Positions 45,340 through 56,465 are shown, counted from the first letter of the stretch. The stretch is DNA of 64,000 nucleotides from Globodera rostochiensis (GCA_018350325.1 JAEVLN010000006.1:2370693-2434692); one strand, 5' to 3'. The notes: generated from the letters alone by a model not told the origin. Numbers and translations: made by a program.

Positions 45340-45425
45340 GCTTGAAAAAAATTCGTAACCGTGAGCACGCTTAGCACGCTTCTGGTTGATGGTCGTCTTC
45401 TTCTTTTCACTCATCATTGGCTGCT
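45340..45425 (-). other. Short basic open frame
   Basis: The minus strand reads MMSEKKKTTINQKRAKRAHG then YEFF and a stop after about 32 residues. Lys/Arg richness resembles a nuclear or ribosomal tail, but the length is small and there is no recognised family. It may be a single exon remnant. Confidence 0.2.
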
Positions 45426-45889
45426 TTAATCATAAACTTACAATTAGTAAATTTAGCAACAGCGACTTCCAATCAAAATACACTTTATTCAAAAATATTC
45501 GATTTTCAAATCTGAAAATGAAATTTTGATATTTTTTTTTGAACAATTTAAATTTGCCTGCTTTTCTTATTGTCAGCAAATATGTGTCGGAAAAGCGATC
45601 TTTTATTATTAAATTCGGGCATGTGAAGCAGGATTTGCAAAAAAACTTCGGCAAAATTTTTGACTGCGGATTTCGATTCTACCCAAGCATTTGATAATTT
45701 TTTATGCGATTCTGATTTGCTAGACTAAGTCAAGTACGGCGAAAAGTTTCATTAATACATTTTTGGCATTAAATTAATATAATTAAGCACTTAAATATCG
45801 TGCCTGATTTTTGCATAGGGTGATCCTGATTTTTCCTGATTTTGCAACTGCTAATCCTGATTAGATTTTGTCGATGGTCACCCTGTTGA

Positions 45890-46320
45890 TAAGCCTGTAA
45901 CTGAAAAAGCCAAATTGGGAAAAGCCAAAGAAGAGATGCCAAAAAGAAAGAAAATGCCCAAGAAAAAATGCCAAAAAGGTAAATGCCAAAGAAGAGAAAA
46001 TGCAAAAGAGTAGAGAATTCCAAAGGGTAGAAAATGCCAAAAGGGAAAATGCTAAAAGAGAAATGCCAAAGAAGAGATGCCAAAAAGGAAAAAGCCAAAG
46101 GAGAGAAAATTCTAAAAGGTAGAGAATGCCAAAGGGAAACTCCCAAAAGATGCCAAAGAAGAGAAATGCCAAATTGGAGAAAATGCCAAAGGAGAGAAAA
46201 TGCCAAAAGGGGAAAAGCTAAAACAAAGAAATGCCTAAGGGGAGGAAATGCCAAAAGGGAGAAAATGCCATAAGGGAAATGCCAAGAAAGAAAGTGCCAA
46301 AGGGAGAAAGTGCCTGCCCA
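45890..46320. repeat. AATGCCAAAAGGGAGAAA minisatellite
   Basis: Irregular tandem repeats of about 17-22 bp built on GAAAATGCCAAAGGGAGA. The long open frames seen on both strands here are artefacts of the repeat. A short GGTGATCCTGAT-word element (45826-45883, ends tagggtgatcc and ggtcaccctg) lies just left. Confidence 0.8.
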
Positions 46321-47023
46321 TCTCTGCTGATATAGAAACTATCAATGTGATAAATGTATTTTTTTAGTTTTCTACCATTTTGGATAGTTTTAAAACAATT
46401 TTTATGATTATAGAGAAATTTCTCGTGGCAGCGCCTCGGTCAGTCGAGAAAACAATGGTTTTACTTATTTTTAATTACCTAAATACTAAATGATCAAAGT
46501 GATGAATCAGATTTCCAATCACTTTTCACATGTTTATGGGCACTTCGACGAATGGAATGGGACGGACGGACAGTTTCAATTTTTGTATTTCTTTGCAAGT
46601 TGCGACATTCGTTTTACCGTCAAAAGACTCACGAGTTCAAGTTAAAAACAGAGATTGGAAAATAAATTTTGCATATCCAAAAACCCAAAATTTTATTGAC
46701 TGGGCCAAATGAAATTAAACATTTTGACTCCTATTTCCTATTTTTAAATGAAAAAACTGCTTAATTAATTATCGATTTTTCAACAAAAAAAAAATCGAAA
46801 CTTGCGTCGTTTTTCGAAGTTTTATGTTGACAGGCTCTTAAATAAAAATAACAACCAGAAATTTTAATGCCACTTTTTCAGATTTTTTATTAAAGAAATT
46901 TTAGTAAGCAAAAAATAAAAAAATTTATGAATGAAAAATTTGCAAATTAATCCCACCAAAACGCTGAAGAAACAATTTTTTAATTCGCACTTTTGGCCAC
47001 TTTCGTTTTTTAAATATTCTACA

Positions 47024-47119
47024 GAACTTCCGTCGGGTTATCGGAGGCTAATTGGAAACTTCACCGCTGACAACAATCAGCAACAGAAACCGATTAAAAA
47101 AGTGGTGGATTTTAATTAA
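47024..47119 (+). CDS. Poss. terminal exon of an unknown gene
   Basis: After an acceptor attctacag, one frame reads LPSGYRRLIGNFTADNNQQQ and KPIKKVVDFN to a TAA. Codon use looks protein-like and the acceptor is good, but upstream exons were not found and the family is unknown. Confidence 0.28.
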   Translation, partial: ELPSGYRRLIGNFTADNNQQQKPIKKVVDFN

Positions 47120-47199
47120 GAACAAATTGGTGCACCCAAAAATTTAAAAAAACTCCTGGCCCGACAGAAATGTTAAAGCATTTATTCCTTTTGTCTCAT

Positions 47200-47995
47200 T
47201 CAAATGGGCATTTCCGTTTCGTTGAAAGTGCCGTCGCCGCCAACTTGTTTTGTAAATTTGTAGGCACGGAACACAATCGAATACACCCAACACCAAAAAG
47301 CAAGAATAACAACCATAGAAAGTATATAGAATGCAAAGGCGCCTGTTGATGAACTGACGAGCTGTTCATATTCTTCAAGTGAAAGGCCAACCATTACTTA
47401 AACAAAAACAATCTTTTTTATTAAAATAAAAAATATAAATAATACCATAAATTGAATCCGGCGATTTAAACATCAGAATGCGCTGCAGAACAAAATATAA
47501 AACTGCTAAAAATGCGTACACCGTCGAAATTGCCTTTATAATTAAACATTATCATTCATTAAATACGCTTTAAAGGTCCTTACAAATAAGTACAGAAAGG
47601 GCAAATACATTTGATGGGACCGTTTCCCACAAATATGCCCACACAAAATTGGTAACCAACAGAGCAATGACACCAATGTGGTCTGAAATTTGCGACATTT
47701 TATACAATTAAATTTAATCTAAAATAATAATTATTAAAGCTTATTACCACAACTTTGTAAATTATCTTTGCATTTAAACCCGTTGAAATGAACGAAATTC
47801 CGGCGATTAGGCATCCGACAATGCTCAGAATCGTAAAAAGCAACCCCAATTTATATGCTTCCTAAATTGCATTTGTTTAAGACCAAATTCCGCTTACAGA
47901 ATTTGTTGAAAACTAATTAAATTTATAAAATTTACTTCTGTTACATGACGTCGACGTCTACGACAGCACATCCCTTTGTCAACAGAACGCGTCAT
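47200..47995 (-). CDS. Four-helix membrane protein, unknown family
   Basis: Five exons on the minus strand (47945-47995, 47748-47861, 47584-47682, 47446-47533, 47200-47396) join in phase, about 180 residues. The N-terminus is short and basic (MTRSVDKGMCCRRRRRH). Hydrophobic segments are LGLLFTILSIVGCLIAGISF (exon 2), one in exon 3, VYAFLAVLYFVLQRILMF (exon 4) and AFAFYILSMVVILAFWCWVY (exon 5), then a soluble tail GDGTFNETEMPI. A small four-transmembrane protein is the plain reading. In exon 3 the frame required by phase gives LVSLLCWLPILCG, but the alternative frame (VIALLVTNFVWAY) looks equally membrane-like, so the exon 2 donor may be mis-set. Introns are 38-85 bp, typical of nematodes. Confidence 0.68.
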
Positions 47996-48434
47996 TTTTA
48001 ACATTAAACAATTTTAAAAAATTATTTAAAAATTCTAAAATTTAAAATAGTTTAATTTAAACGCCATTTAAACTCTTCGAAATTTTGTTTTACAATAAAC
48101 AAAAGCATTAATAAATGTACAAACTTGAAGAATTGTTGTCACCAGTTTAAATTGATGAAATTAATAGAAGCTCTATTTAATTTGAAGAAAGGGGTTTTTG
48201 TAGGTGAACGGCGATGCCGATAGGCGTCGCCGAGAGGAAAAAATAAAATTCTTACAATTTTATTAAGAAATCTTGTCCAATTTCGATAACTGAAATGGTG
48301 AAAAAAAGTAATTCTTTATGTAAATGAAGTTTTGAATCGGTTTAAATTTTTAAAATTAATTAGCTAATAAGATCAGATTATTGTAAGTAATCACAAAAAT
48401 AATAAATTTCTGGGATAAAAATGTGTTGAACATA

Positions 48435-48575
48435 AAGGGACATATAAGTAAGAATGGTCGTGCCCAATAAAAATTTCATTCTGCTCTTCAAACAACGGCA
48501 TATTTTTCTCCGCCGTTTCTTCCACTATCTCTTCCGGAGTTTCTTCTTCGGCACCAATCGTTTGAAAGAAAGAAC
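48435..48575 (-). CDS. Possible acidic exon
   Basis: After the acceptor ttattatttag on the minus strand, the sequence reads FFQTIGAEEETPEEIVEETA then EKNMPLFEEQNEIF and IGHDHSYLY. The Glu-rich composition is unlike the repeats around it. No partner exons could be linked; it lies downstream of the GPCR exons on the same strand, but a link is only a guess. Confidence 0.3.
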
Positions 48576-49194
48576 TAAATAATAAATCTGAAATTGATCA
48601 GATTTTGCTTTTTGCAGTGAAAAAAATTAGAATTCGACACTTGGTCGTATTTGTTTTATTCGACACTTAGACTTTTCGACACTCGGACATTTTTTGTTCT
48701 GTTCGACACTCGGACCCAAAAAATATATTTTGGCTCATTTTGGACATTTTTTAATCGAAGAAAAAACAAATCTTTAAAAAAAGGACAGATACGACCTCTG
48801 TCTTAGCTGCAGTTTTTTTTTTTGGGGGGGGGGGGGGAAGAGGACGAAGGTAGGCGGCAACTCCCTTTTATTATTCAATCTCCGCCAAAATGTTAGCCGA
48901 ACAAACTGACTCCGAGCACAAAAAGACCCAATCTTATAAACGATCAATAGGGAAGGATTTGGCCCACAACAACTGTTCGGGGGATGAGCAAGAAACATAA
49001 CGGGTAGGGTTGGAGACAGGCCGTTAGAGGAAAAAGGGAGAGGAGAGGAAGAGAGGAAGATTGCGTTTGTCGGTTAGCTGATCAAAGGCCGATCATTCGC
49101 TCTCTCTCTCTCTCTCTCTTTCTCCCCCCCCCCCCCCCGCGGCGAATGTGTTTGATGGCATGCGATGAAATACCAAAATGAGTAAAAGCAAAAA

Positions 49195-49349
49195 ATGACG
49201 ACTTATCAAACAATATTTTATTAAAATAAATTATTTTAATAAAATAATTTTTTAGTCACATAAAAAAAATTTCGATTTTCCTTTCGATTTTCGACATTTT
49301 TTTCCTTTCGATTTTCGATTTCGACTTTTTTTTAACTTTCGACACAGCC
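49195..49349. mobile_element. Truncated TCGAAA-family element
   Basis: Carries the right end tttcgacacagccc and the AT-rich ttattaaaataaattatttt inner part of the family at 33974 and 38647, without the left end. It is followed directly by CCCCGAC-type words (49350-49440), so two elements abut. Confidence 0.65.
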
Positions 49350-50543
49350 CGGGTTGAGCCCCGACCCCTCGGGGCGGGAAAGCCGGGGGTCGAGCGGGGT
49401 TGACGATGTCGGGGGTTGGGGTTGGTGGTCGGTGCTTAACCCAGTCAATCATCCGAATATTTTGACCCTTTTGTTGTTTTGCCATCCAGAAAAGTCAATT
49501 CACTTTGGTCTAGAAAACGAAATATGTTAAATAGTAAAGAATTACACGCCTCCTGTTCCAGGTTTATTTCTTATGAATGTATTTGTATATCGGGGATATA
49601 ACCGGATGCTCAAAAACGGAATCCGGAAACGGGAATTCCGGCTCCCAAAAAGTCCGGAAAATTTCAAAATTTTTTAATTTTGAAAAATTATAGCAAAGAT
49701 AATTACAATACTATTAATATTTTCAGATTTTTTTAATATGTTTAAAAGATTTGATTGGCCATTGTCTGGAACTACCAGATTTTTTTTTTTGCCAAAAAGT
49801 CCGGAATCTGGTAACAAGCGTCGCTGAATTTGAATTCTATCTTTATTTCAACCAGTTGAAACGCCCTCAAATTCAAATATTTTACAGAAATGTTAAGCCA
49901 CAATTTGTATTTTCCTAAAATAGAATCACCGAGCATTTTTATTTATAATTAATTTTAAAAAAATAAAAGATTTTTGCCAATAATTGTTATTTAGGTAAAA
50001 AAAACTGTCTTAAAATAGAGGCAAATTAAATGTTTGTTGATTCCGCCAATCACAGATTGGTCAGTTCTGCTCGTAACAAATAAATGGCAATATAAATTTT
50101 TTAATGTTACATTTTTATGTTTTTTATATTCAATTGACATTTATTTTTTAACTCCCTTTAAAATGTATTTATAATTAATTAAATTAGGTATTATAATTAA
50201 ATATTTTCCTTTTTACAGCTCGTGATCGTGCTTTTGTCCAAAATTCTCTTGTGGCAAATATCGTATGCAAGGTAACCGAGAAGACTTTTTTTTAATAAAC
50301 CTGTTACAAATTTATTTATTGTAATTTAGACACAAAAGATTTGTAAGGAAAACGGGAATGCAAAAGAAGAAAATCGAATTCGACATTTTGAATGATTTGT
50401 GAAAAAAAATCGCTTTTTGGGTGACTTGGAGCGCCTGGGTGATCAGTCGGTCCTCTAGATCGGGCCGACCAGCTCCCAGCTCTGAGTGCACAATGCCGCC
50501 GGCGCTGTCGAGAATGTTGAAAAAACCCCGCGCCATTTGGGTG

Positions 50544-50950
50544 CAGGGCTGTGTCGAAACTAAAGAAAAGTCGAAATCGAAAAGAAAAAGTAAATCGAAA
50601 TTTTTTTTATGTGACTAAAAAAAATTTTTTTATTAAAAATTTTAATAAAATATTGTTTGGGGGGGGGGGTCGGCGGTGCCAACAGGCGCCGCCGAGAAAA
50701 TTTTTTGTACTTTTGACTCAATTTTGTTAAGAAATTTCATTAAAATTTTAGCAAAATTAAGCATTTTGCTTCGACATATAGGAAAATTTTTTTTTAATTA
50801 CCTAAGAGTGGAGGAGTTTTCGGCGGCGCATGTCGGCGCCGCTGGGGCAATTTTTTGAACATATTAATGTGTTAAGAAAATAAAAGCAAAAATTCACTGA
50901 ATTTATTCAAAAAATTCTGCCGATAAGCGCCGCCGGGAAAATTTTTGATT
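50544..50950. mobile_element. Truncated TCGAAA-family element
   Basis: Starts cagggctgtgtcgaaa at 50544, then TCGAAATCG words, the AT-rich core and GC-rich hairpins at 50671-50695 and 50821-50843. No right terminus found. It abuts a coding-like minus-strand frame (50412-50540, FFNILDSAGGIVHSELGAG) that I cannot assign. Confidence 0.6.
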
Positions 50951-51234
50951 TCCGATGGCAATTTGCTAAGAAATTGGATTTTCTGCGTTTTATGACACTA
51001 AACAACTTTGAACAAAGTTATAAATTTTTTAAATATTCAGCGAATTCTACAATCAAAAAATGAAATAAAAACTTGGGTATTGTGTATAAAATATAAAAAA
51101 AAAATTTTAAAAACGAAAAATATTTTGGAATTGTTTAGCCACAGTAAATGCTCAGACAAAAGTAGTAAATAGTTAAACAGACTCAGGGATTTGAAGCACC
51201 TCACCACGAACCAAGTGCCCCCAACACTCACCAC

Positions 51235-51380
51235 TAGTGCTGCACGAGAGTCTCGGTCTCGAGTCTCGACTCGAAAAATTTCTCGGGTTTTTTGGGTCTC
51301 GGTCTTGAGTCTCGGGGTCATTTCTCGGTCTCGGTCTCGACTCTCGAGTCTCGGTAAATTTCGGGTCTCGTGCAGCACTA
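51235..51380. mobile_element. hAT-like MITE, GTCTCGGTCTCGA word
   Basis: Ends tagtgctgcacgaga and tctcgtgcagcacta with exact 8-bp target-site duplication ctcaccac at 51227-51234 and 51381-51388. The interior repeats TCGGTCTCGAGTCTCG. Confidence 0.92.
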
Positions 51381-51638
51381 CTCACCACTACACTATCACC
51401 AAACTTGCTCTTATTTCAAAAATCCTATCCTTAGGGTGTGTAAAATCCAAAATTTAACCCCAAATTCCGAAAAACGGCCAAAAAACCCGAAATTTTCCCG
51501 GAATCCGAAATTTCGGATCCGTCTGCCAAGCCCTGGTTTAAAAAATCAACGACATTTTGGAGAATGTTTGATCAGCTCCTGATTATTATAAATCAATCAT
51601 TGTGTAAATCTTGGTCAATGAAAAAGGGCTAAACTCAC

Positions 51639-52876
51639 CAATAGGGTGTCCAACAAATGAAATATAATGCGGCGATCAGACTAAAATTTGTCAAAAAATT
51701 ATTCAAATATTAAAATATATTTAAATTTTACGATGTGTAAATGGTGATCCGACGCATCGGAATGTCGCTTCGAACTTGGCTGAAAAATGTTGCAAAATGC
51801 TTAAAAACAAAGTTTTCACACAATATTCACTTTGTGTGCCTGTACAGCTTTTGGATCAGACACGAATTGAAGCACACAATGAGCACCAACGGAACACAGT
51901 AGCCGAGCACAAATGTGCTGGACGTGAACCTGAAGTTGATTGTTTAAATTTATGGCGTTTTGGTGCACCAACAATTCAAATCTGGGCATCAATTTTGACC
52001 ATTTAAAATAGAAGCGCCCCTCTCTAACAGTGGCGCTAGGAAAATTGCGCACAACAGTTTTGGATAGGGCCCGGTGAAATTAAATTTCCGGATCCGGATT
52101 TTCATTTTTGAAAATTTACCGAAGGGCATTTTTCCGGATTTTTCTGGATAAATCGGGGTCCGGAAAAATCCGGAAACATCAAAAAACCCGGATTCCGGAC
52201 CCGGAAAAATGCGGAAACATCAAAAAACCCGGATTCCGGACCCGGAAAAATGCGGAAACATCAAAAAACCCGGATTCCGGACCCGGAAAAATGTGGAAAC
52301 ATCAAAAAACCCGGATTCCGGACCTGGAAAAATGCGGAAACATCAAAAAACCCGGATTTCGGACCCGGAAAAATCCGGAAACATCAAAAAACCCGGATTC
52401 CGGACTCGGAAAAATCCGGCCGGAGTTTGGCCCGACACCGGGCCCTAGAGTGGAGAATTTACACGGTGCGCAATTCTCTGCGCAATTCTCCGTCCTCCCT
52501 AACAGCCGTCCCAATTCTTAAGGACCGATCGTTTTGATGGCCGCCGTGAATCTCATAAAATTTCGGTCAATCCAAATTTCATTTCGAGAATCTCGACGAG
52601 AACTCTCGATCAGTCCCTTGGGCTCTAGTGTTTAACAAATTTTTTAAAATTATCGAAAATTAAAGAACAAAATTTTGCTTACCAGTAAAACGCCAGCGGT
52701 GGCAGCATGTCGGAACACCTTGGAAAATTTGAAGATTTTAATTTTTAACATTACAAAAATTGGATGTCTGTTGTTGTACAACACACACACACACACCAAA
52801 CATACTTGAACACCCGAACTCTGGTGATGTTCACCACGCCAATGCGTTGCTGGTCGGGCAGTCGTAGTTGATTAAG
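51639..52876 (-). CDS. Rhodopsin-class peptide GPCR, partial
   Basis: Five minus-strand exons join in phase: 52806-52876, 52683-52718, 51831-51929, 51732-51779, 51639-51680. They give extracellular loop 2 with its Cys (FKCSDMLPPLAFYW), TM5 (STFVLGYCVPLVLIVCFNSC), the loop LIQKLYRHT then VRSDIPMRRIT, and TM6 (YTSLIAALYFICWTPYW). The TM5 Pro and the TM6 CWxPYW motif are hallmarks of class A receptors for neuropeptides. Such a receptor would sit in the plasma membrane and couple to G proteins. TM1-4 upstream and TM7 downstream were not found; flanks are MITE-filled (51235-51380, 52075-52447, 52983-53480). The gene may have long introns with missed exons, or may be decayed. Confidence 0.7.
52075..52447. 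mobile_element. CCGGATTCCGGA-word element with 41-bp tandem array
   Basis: Ends tagggcccggtg and caccgggccctа-type complement. The core (52142-52430) is about six tandem copies of a 41-bp unit, aaaaatgcggaaacatcaaa followed by aaacccggattccggacccgg-like sequence. Flanking octamers do not match. It lies in an intron of the GPCR gene. Confidence 0.7.
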
Positions 52877-52982
52877 CTTAACAATTAATTTTATTCGTTT
52901 ATATATAAAAATGTAAATTTAAATCGAGATGCTCGTAACTGAATTTTAAAATTCGAAATCCGTAATACGTAACATCCCGTAA

Positions 52983-53480
52983 CAGGAATGGGCGGAAATC
53001 TATTTAAAAAACGGATAACGGAAAGATTTTTTTAAACGAAAAAGGAAAAGCCCAAAGACAACGGAAACACGGAAAAATTTTAAAGTAAATTAAAAAATAT
53101 ATATATATTTTTTAAATAATTAATTTAAATAATTATTTTAATAAAATGGTCCAAAAACTGCAGAAATTAGTCACCTTTAGGCTTTTAGTGATTTATCATT
53201 TAAATATTTCTTTTTAAAAAGTCAAAATAAGAAATTTTATTGCATAGTTTATTATAATTAACATGTCCGACGGCGCCGATAGGTGCCATTTAAATTGTGC
53301 TTTGTTTTATTAAGAAATTCGCACAAAATTTTTGAAAATAAGCCTAAAAATTGACTAATTTTTTTTTACCAAAATCCCATTCTTAGGGGAGTATATTTTT
53401 CCGTTTTTTCCGTAAAAAAGGGCATTTTAACGGAAAACGGGTAAAAAGGCCAAAAAAGAACGGAATTCCGCCCATCCCGG
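52983..53480. mobile_element. hAT-like element, AACGGAAAA word
   Basis: Ends caggaatgggcggaa and ttccgcccatcccg; flanking octamers tcccgtaa and gtccgtaa match at 6 of 8. A truncated GC-rich hairpin at 53271-53290 lies inside. The interior repeats GGAAAAAGGCAAAACGGAAA-like words. Confidence 0.65.
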
Positions 53481-53516
53481 GTCCGTAACATGTAATTACC
53501 TAATTGAATGTCAAGA

Positions 53517-54061
53517 GAAACTAGTTTCTATACGTTTTTCTGGTCGTAGAATCCGAATCCGACCTCCGTTTCGACCAATCCGAAGCCCGGAAAAGGTTTT
53601 TTGAACCGGTTTAAAATTTTGAAAAAAAATTAAGGAAAAAGCGACTTTTAAGTAAACCAAAGCCCGATAGGGGGAAAAGTTAGACAGTAAGGTGGAAAAT
53701 AGCAGCCAAAGTACCGCACACTCGACTACGGCGGCCAGTAGGTGGGGCGCGAGACTCCGGGCTCTGGAAGAAGTCCGCGCGTGACGCGGCTGGGGGTCTC
53801 GCGCGCGCCCGCTCCGCGGGTCCCCGCGCGCTCGCCCCCAGTGGCGCTCGTCAGACTTCTTCCTCCGCCCTCCGTCTCGCTGTTGGCGGGCCATTACACG
53901 GCCTTTCATTTTATACCCGGCTTTTGTTGCTTAAAAGTCGTTTTTTGCTTAATTTTCAAAAATTAAAATTGGTTCAAAAATCCGTTTTCCGGGCTTCAGA
54001 ATTGGTCAAATGGAGGTCGGAATTGGATTCTACGACCGGAAAACCTATAGAAACTAGTTTA
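53517..54061. mobile_element. Foldback element with GC-rich core
   Basis: Inverted arms (aaactagtttctata ... gtcgtagaatccgaatccga at the left; complement at the right) enclose a core at about 53725-53850 that is strikingly GC-rich (gcgcgagactccggg, gtctcgcgcgcgcccgctcc). Arms are related to sequences at 24005-24085 and 63540-63850. No gene is recognised in the core. Confidence 0.75.
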
Positions 54062-54149
54062 TCTCGACATTGAATACTAAATTTCTTTTTTCAAAAGGGG
54101 GGGGGGTACCATCTAAATAATACCCTTGAATTCCTTTACTCAATTTCAG

Positions 54150-54768
54150 GCATTCGTCAATTCAACTGCTCAGCTCAATTTCATCTTCTGCCTTCGGAGT
54201 TGGTCTTCTGCTTACATTGTGCCATTTGAACTAAAGAACAATTTGACGGGGGAACGATTGGAGTTGCGAAGCTTAAACAGCGACAAATGGCTTTTGGTTC
54301 GTTGTCCAATTGAGCGCGACGAAGACAAATGGGCCGAGTGGGAAAATGAGGCGGTTGAATGGGATTGGCATCGTCAGAGCAATCGCATTCACATTCATCT
54401 CGCAGACGCTCAGATCGCACGGGTTAAGGATCTTTAAAAAATGGCAACTTCACGCGGCCTTTTCAAAATGATGCATTTTAAGAAAATAAACGGAATTTAG
54501 ATTTTCTGCACGCAAAATTTCCCAGAAAAAGCCGGTTCGGGTGCCAAGCCCAGGTGTCTCCGGACTAACCGGTTTGGCCCGGTCCGGGTCTGTTTGAGCT
54601 GCGAAAATCCGGGCACCCACCCGGTCCCTGCTTTTTCAAAATTCCAATCTCGACTACCATTTTTTAATATTTCCAAATTTAGCTCATTTTTGTTTCTTAC
54701 ACATTTTAATTTTTAGAATGTTTGACGCAAAAGAAGGTCCGAGTGAGCCCAAAAAGCGAAAGAACTGA
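54150..54768 (+). pseudogene. Truncated 3' copy of F-box-like gene
   Basis: After the acceptor caatttcag, 54150-54437 encodes [49 protein letters not shown], closely matching exon 4 of the gene at 56611-59206. A tail exon at 54717-54768 gives FDAKEGPSEPKKRKN and a stop. The first three exons are missing; a foldback element lies directly upstream, and the exon 4 donor no longer gives the phase needed by the tail. A partial, probably inactive copy, inverted relative to its relative. Confidence 0.7.
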
Positions 54769-56155
54769 GGACAGACAGAATTTGGAGGGAAATTCAAGCC
54801 GAGAAAATGGACTAAACACTTAAAATTGTTGATTTTTAACCACAAAATTCCGATTTATACATAATGGGCAATCGTGCAGAATTAGTCTCCCTGAAAATTT
54901 TTTGTTTTATTTATTCCACGAACCTTTTAACAGGTTTTTGACGGTATCTTAAAGTTTACAGGTCACAAAAAAAAAAGTTTTAAGAGAGTTTGACGAAATT
55001 TTGAGAAGTACTCGGGGGTTATCGAGGTCGCTGATCACAATATGCCATCACATTTACCGTATGAGATTTAACATGACGCTTTTAACGATGCCACTCCCAA
55101 AAAAAAAATCCCGCAGCGATATTATTTGTTATTTTCTGCGGGAAGGAGGGGACGAATCAAAGTCCGAGAGTCAATTCACCAATGATTCTTTCTTTATTTA
55201 TAATTGCACAAATTTTGCAAAAAATTTTCTGATTTCGATTAGGGTTGCTCCCCGACCCCTCGGGGTTGGAAAAGTCGGGGTCGGGGTTAGCAATGTCGGG
55301 CTCGGGGACGACCAATTTTTCGGGGTCGGGGTTCAGGGTTGAAGAAATTTTTTTTGAATAAAATTTTATTTTTAAATCCGTTCATCATCTTTTAATTTCT
55401 AAAAAAAAAATATTTGATGGAATTTTCACGTCATGTTTGACTTCAAACAACTCAGAATAATAAAAATCATCAAAATTTTTCGGAAGGCAAAAACTTCTTC
55501 GGATTTGCAATCAAAAAGTTTAAAAAATGGTTGTGTTTTTAGAAGCTTTTTAGGAATGGGAGGAGTCGGCGGTGCCGATAGGCGCCGCCGGAAATTTTTT
55601 TTGAAAGTTTTAGCAATGTTTGTTAAGAAAATTGCTTCAAAATTAACGAAATTCGGCTAACACTTCTTAAAGTTCGGGGGTCGTTGGTCGGGGCTTAACC
55701 CAGTTTAGTAAATGTGAAAAAATGGGCTGATAATTGGCGGCGGGGGATTAGGACGTTCGTACGTCAATGGACAAAGGGAGGCCTGCTGTTAGTCGTTGTT
55801 TTTGGGTCTAATCGGAAGAAGTTGAACACTTTTTGATCAAAATTTTTGAGTTTAGTCAGATAGATGATCACTCAGCTAGAGCCAGAGTCTCTTAAGGGCT
55901 TGGGATCCGATCAATTTTTGAAGCTAAAGCAAGGATTTTAAAACAACATTTCGGGTCTGATCACATCGTCAGGTAGAGCCAGGGTCACTTAAAGGTTGAA
56001 TCGGAAAATTTGATCAAAAATTGTTTGACAAATAGATCATTCAGTTCAGTTGGAAAAAGATCTCTTAAAAACATTTCGGGTCAGATCAGTCAGCTATAAC
56101 ACGGATTTCACATTGATTACACAGTTTTATTAAAAACAATTATTATGTTTTTGAG
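54769..56155. other. Gene-free repeat region
   Basis: Contains a CCCCGAC-word MITE (about 55241-55350, one end agggttgctccccgacc), a GC-rich hairpin at 55567-55590 and GATCAG/AGCCAG-rich sequence at 55800-56100. No exon is supported. Confidence 0.5.
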
Positions 56156-56236
56156 GTTGTCACACTGTTCAACGGCCTCTACCTGGCGTTTGACAGCGTG
56201 ATGGACAACTTTCAGGAGTTCAAAGTGGAGACCATC
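56156..56236 (+). pseudogene. Orphan exon of a guanylyl cyclase catalytic domain
   Basis: After an ag at 56154-56155, 81 bp encode 27 residues, VVTLFNGLYLAFDSVMDNFQ followed by EFKVETI, and end at a gtgatt donor. The order V-x-L-x-N-x-L-Y ... F-D-x-x-x-D-N-F ... KVETI is the classic segment just before GDAYM in class III nucleotide cyclases, so the source was a (receptor) guanylyl cyclase making cGMP. No neighbouring cyclase exon exists in the window; the next sequence is a copy of a zinc-finger gene intron. A transposed fragment is the best reading. Confidence 0.7.
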
Positions 56237-56249
56237 GTGATTTTAATTG

Positions 56250-56465
56250 AAAATATTTATATATATTTTAAAATTATTTTCCAATTTAATTTCTGCAACC
56301 CGAAGTGATAATTTAATATTTAAAATCATATAAATTAATTAACACAAGTTACTCTAAAAAATAACAATTTTTTGCAGTTACTTCAACAGAAGCTAATGAC
56401 AATTATTAAACGTGCAGCTGTGGACAATTTAAATTCGGCCAGTGTTGGGAATGGCGCTTCGTGCC
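56250..56465 (+). pseudogene. Partial copy of zinc-finger gene exon 24
   Basis: The block reproduces 18640-18690 and 19140-19265: intron end, acceptor ttttttgcag, and LLQQKLMTIIKRAAVDNLNS, ASVGNG, then diverges at the point where GGTKMDK follows in the parent. The satellite expanded in the parent intron is reduced to about one unit here. Confidence 0.85.

Noticed and set aside
45769..46273. Long frames on both strands in the AATGCCAAAAGGGAGA region
   Set aside because: The frames follow a 17-22 bp minisatellite; Phe/Leu/Trp-rich or Lys-rich products are repeat artefacts.
52108..52521. 137-codon frame with repeated KHQKTRIPDPEKCGN units, and a possible CRISPR-like array
   Set aside because: The 41-bp units are directly adjacent without unique spacers, and the block has MITE tips; it is neither a protein repeat nor a CRISPR array.
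53511..53966. Frames over the GC-rich core (Arg/Pro/Ala-rich)
   Set aside because: High GC removes stops by chance on both strands; the frames end within foldback arms.
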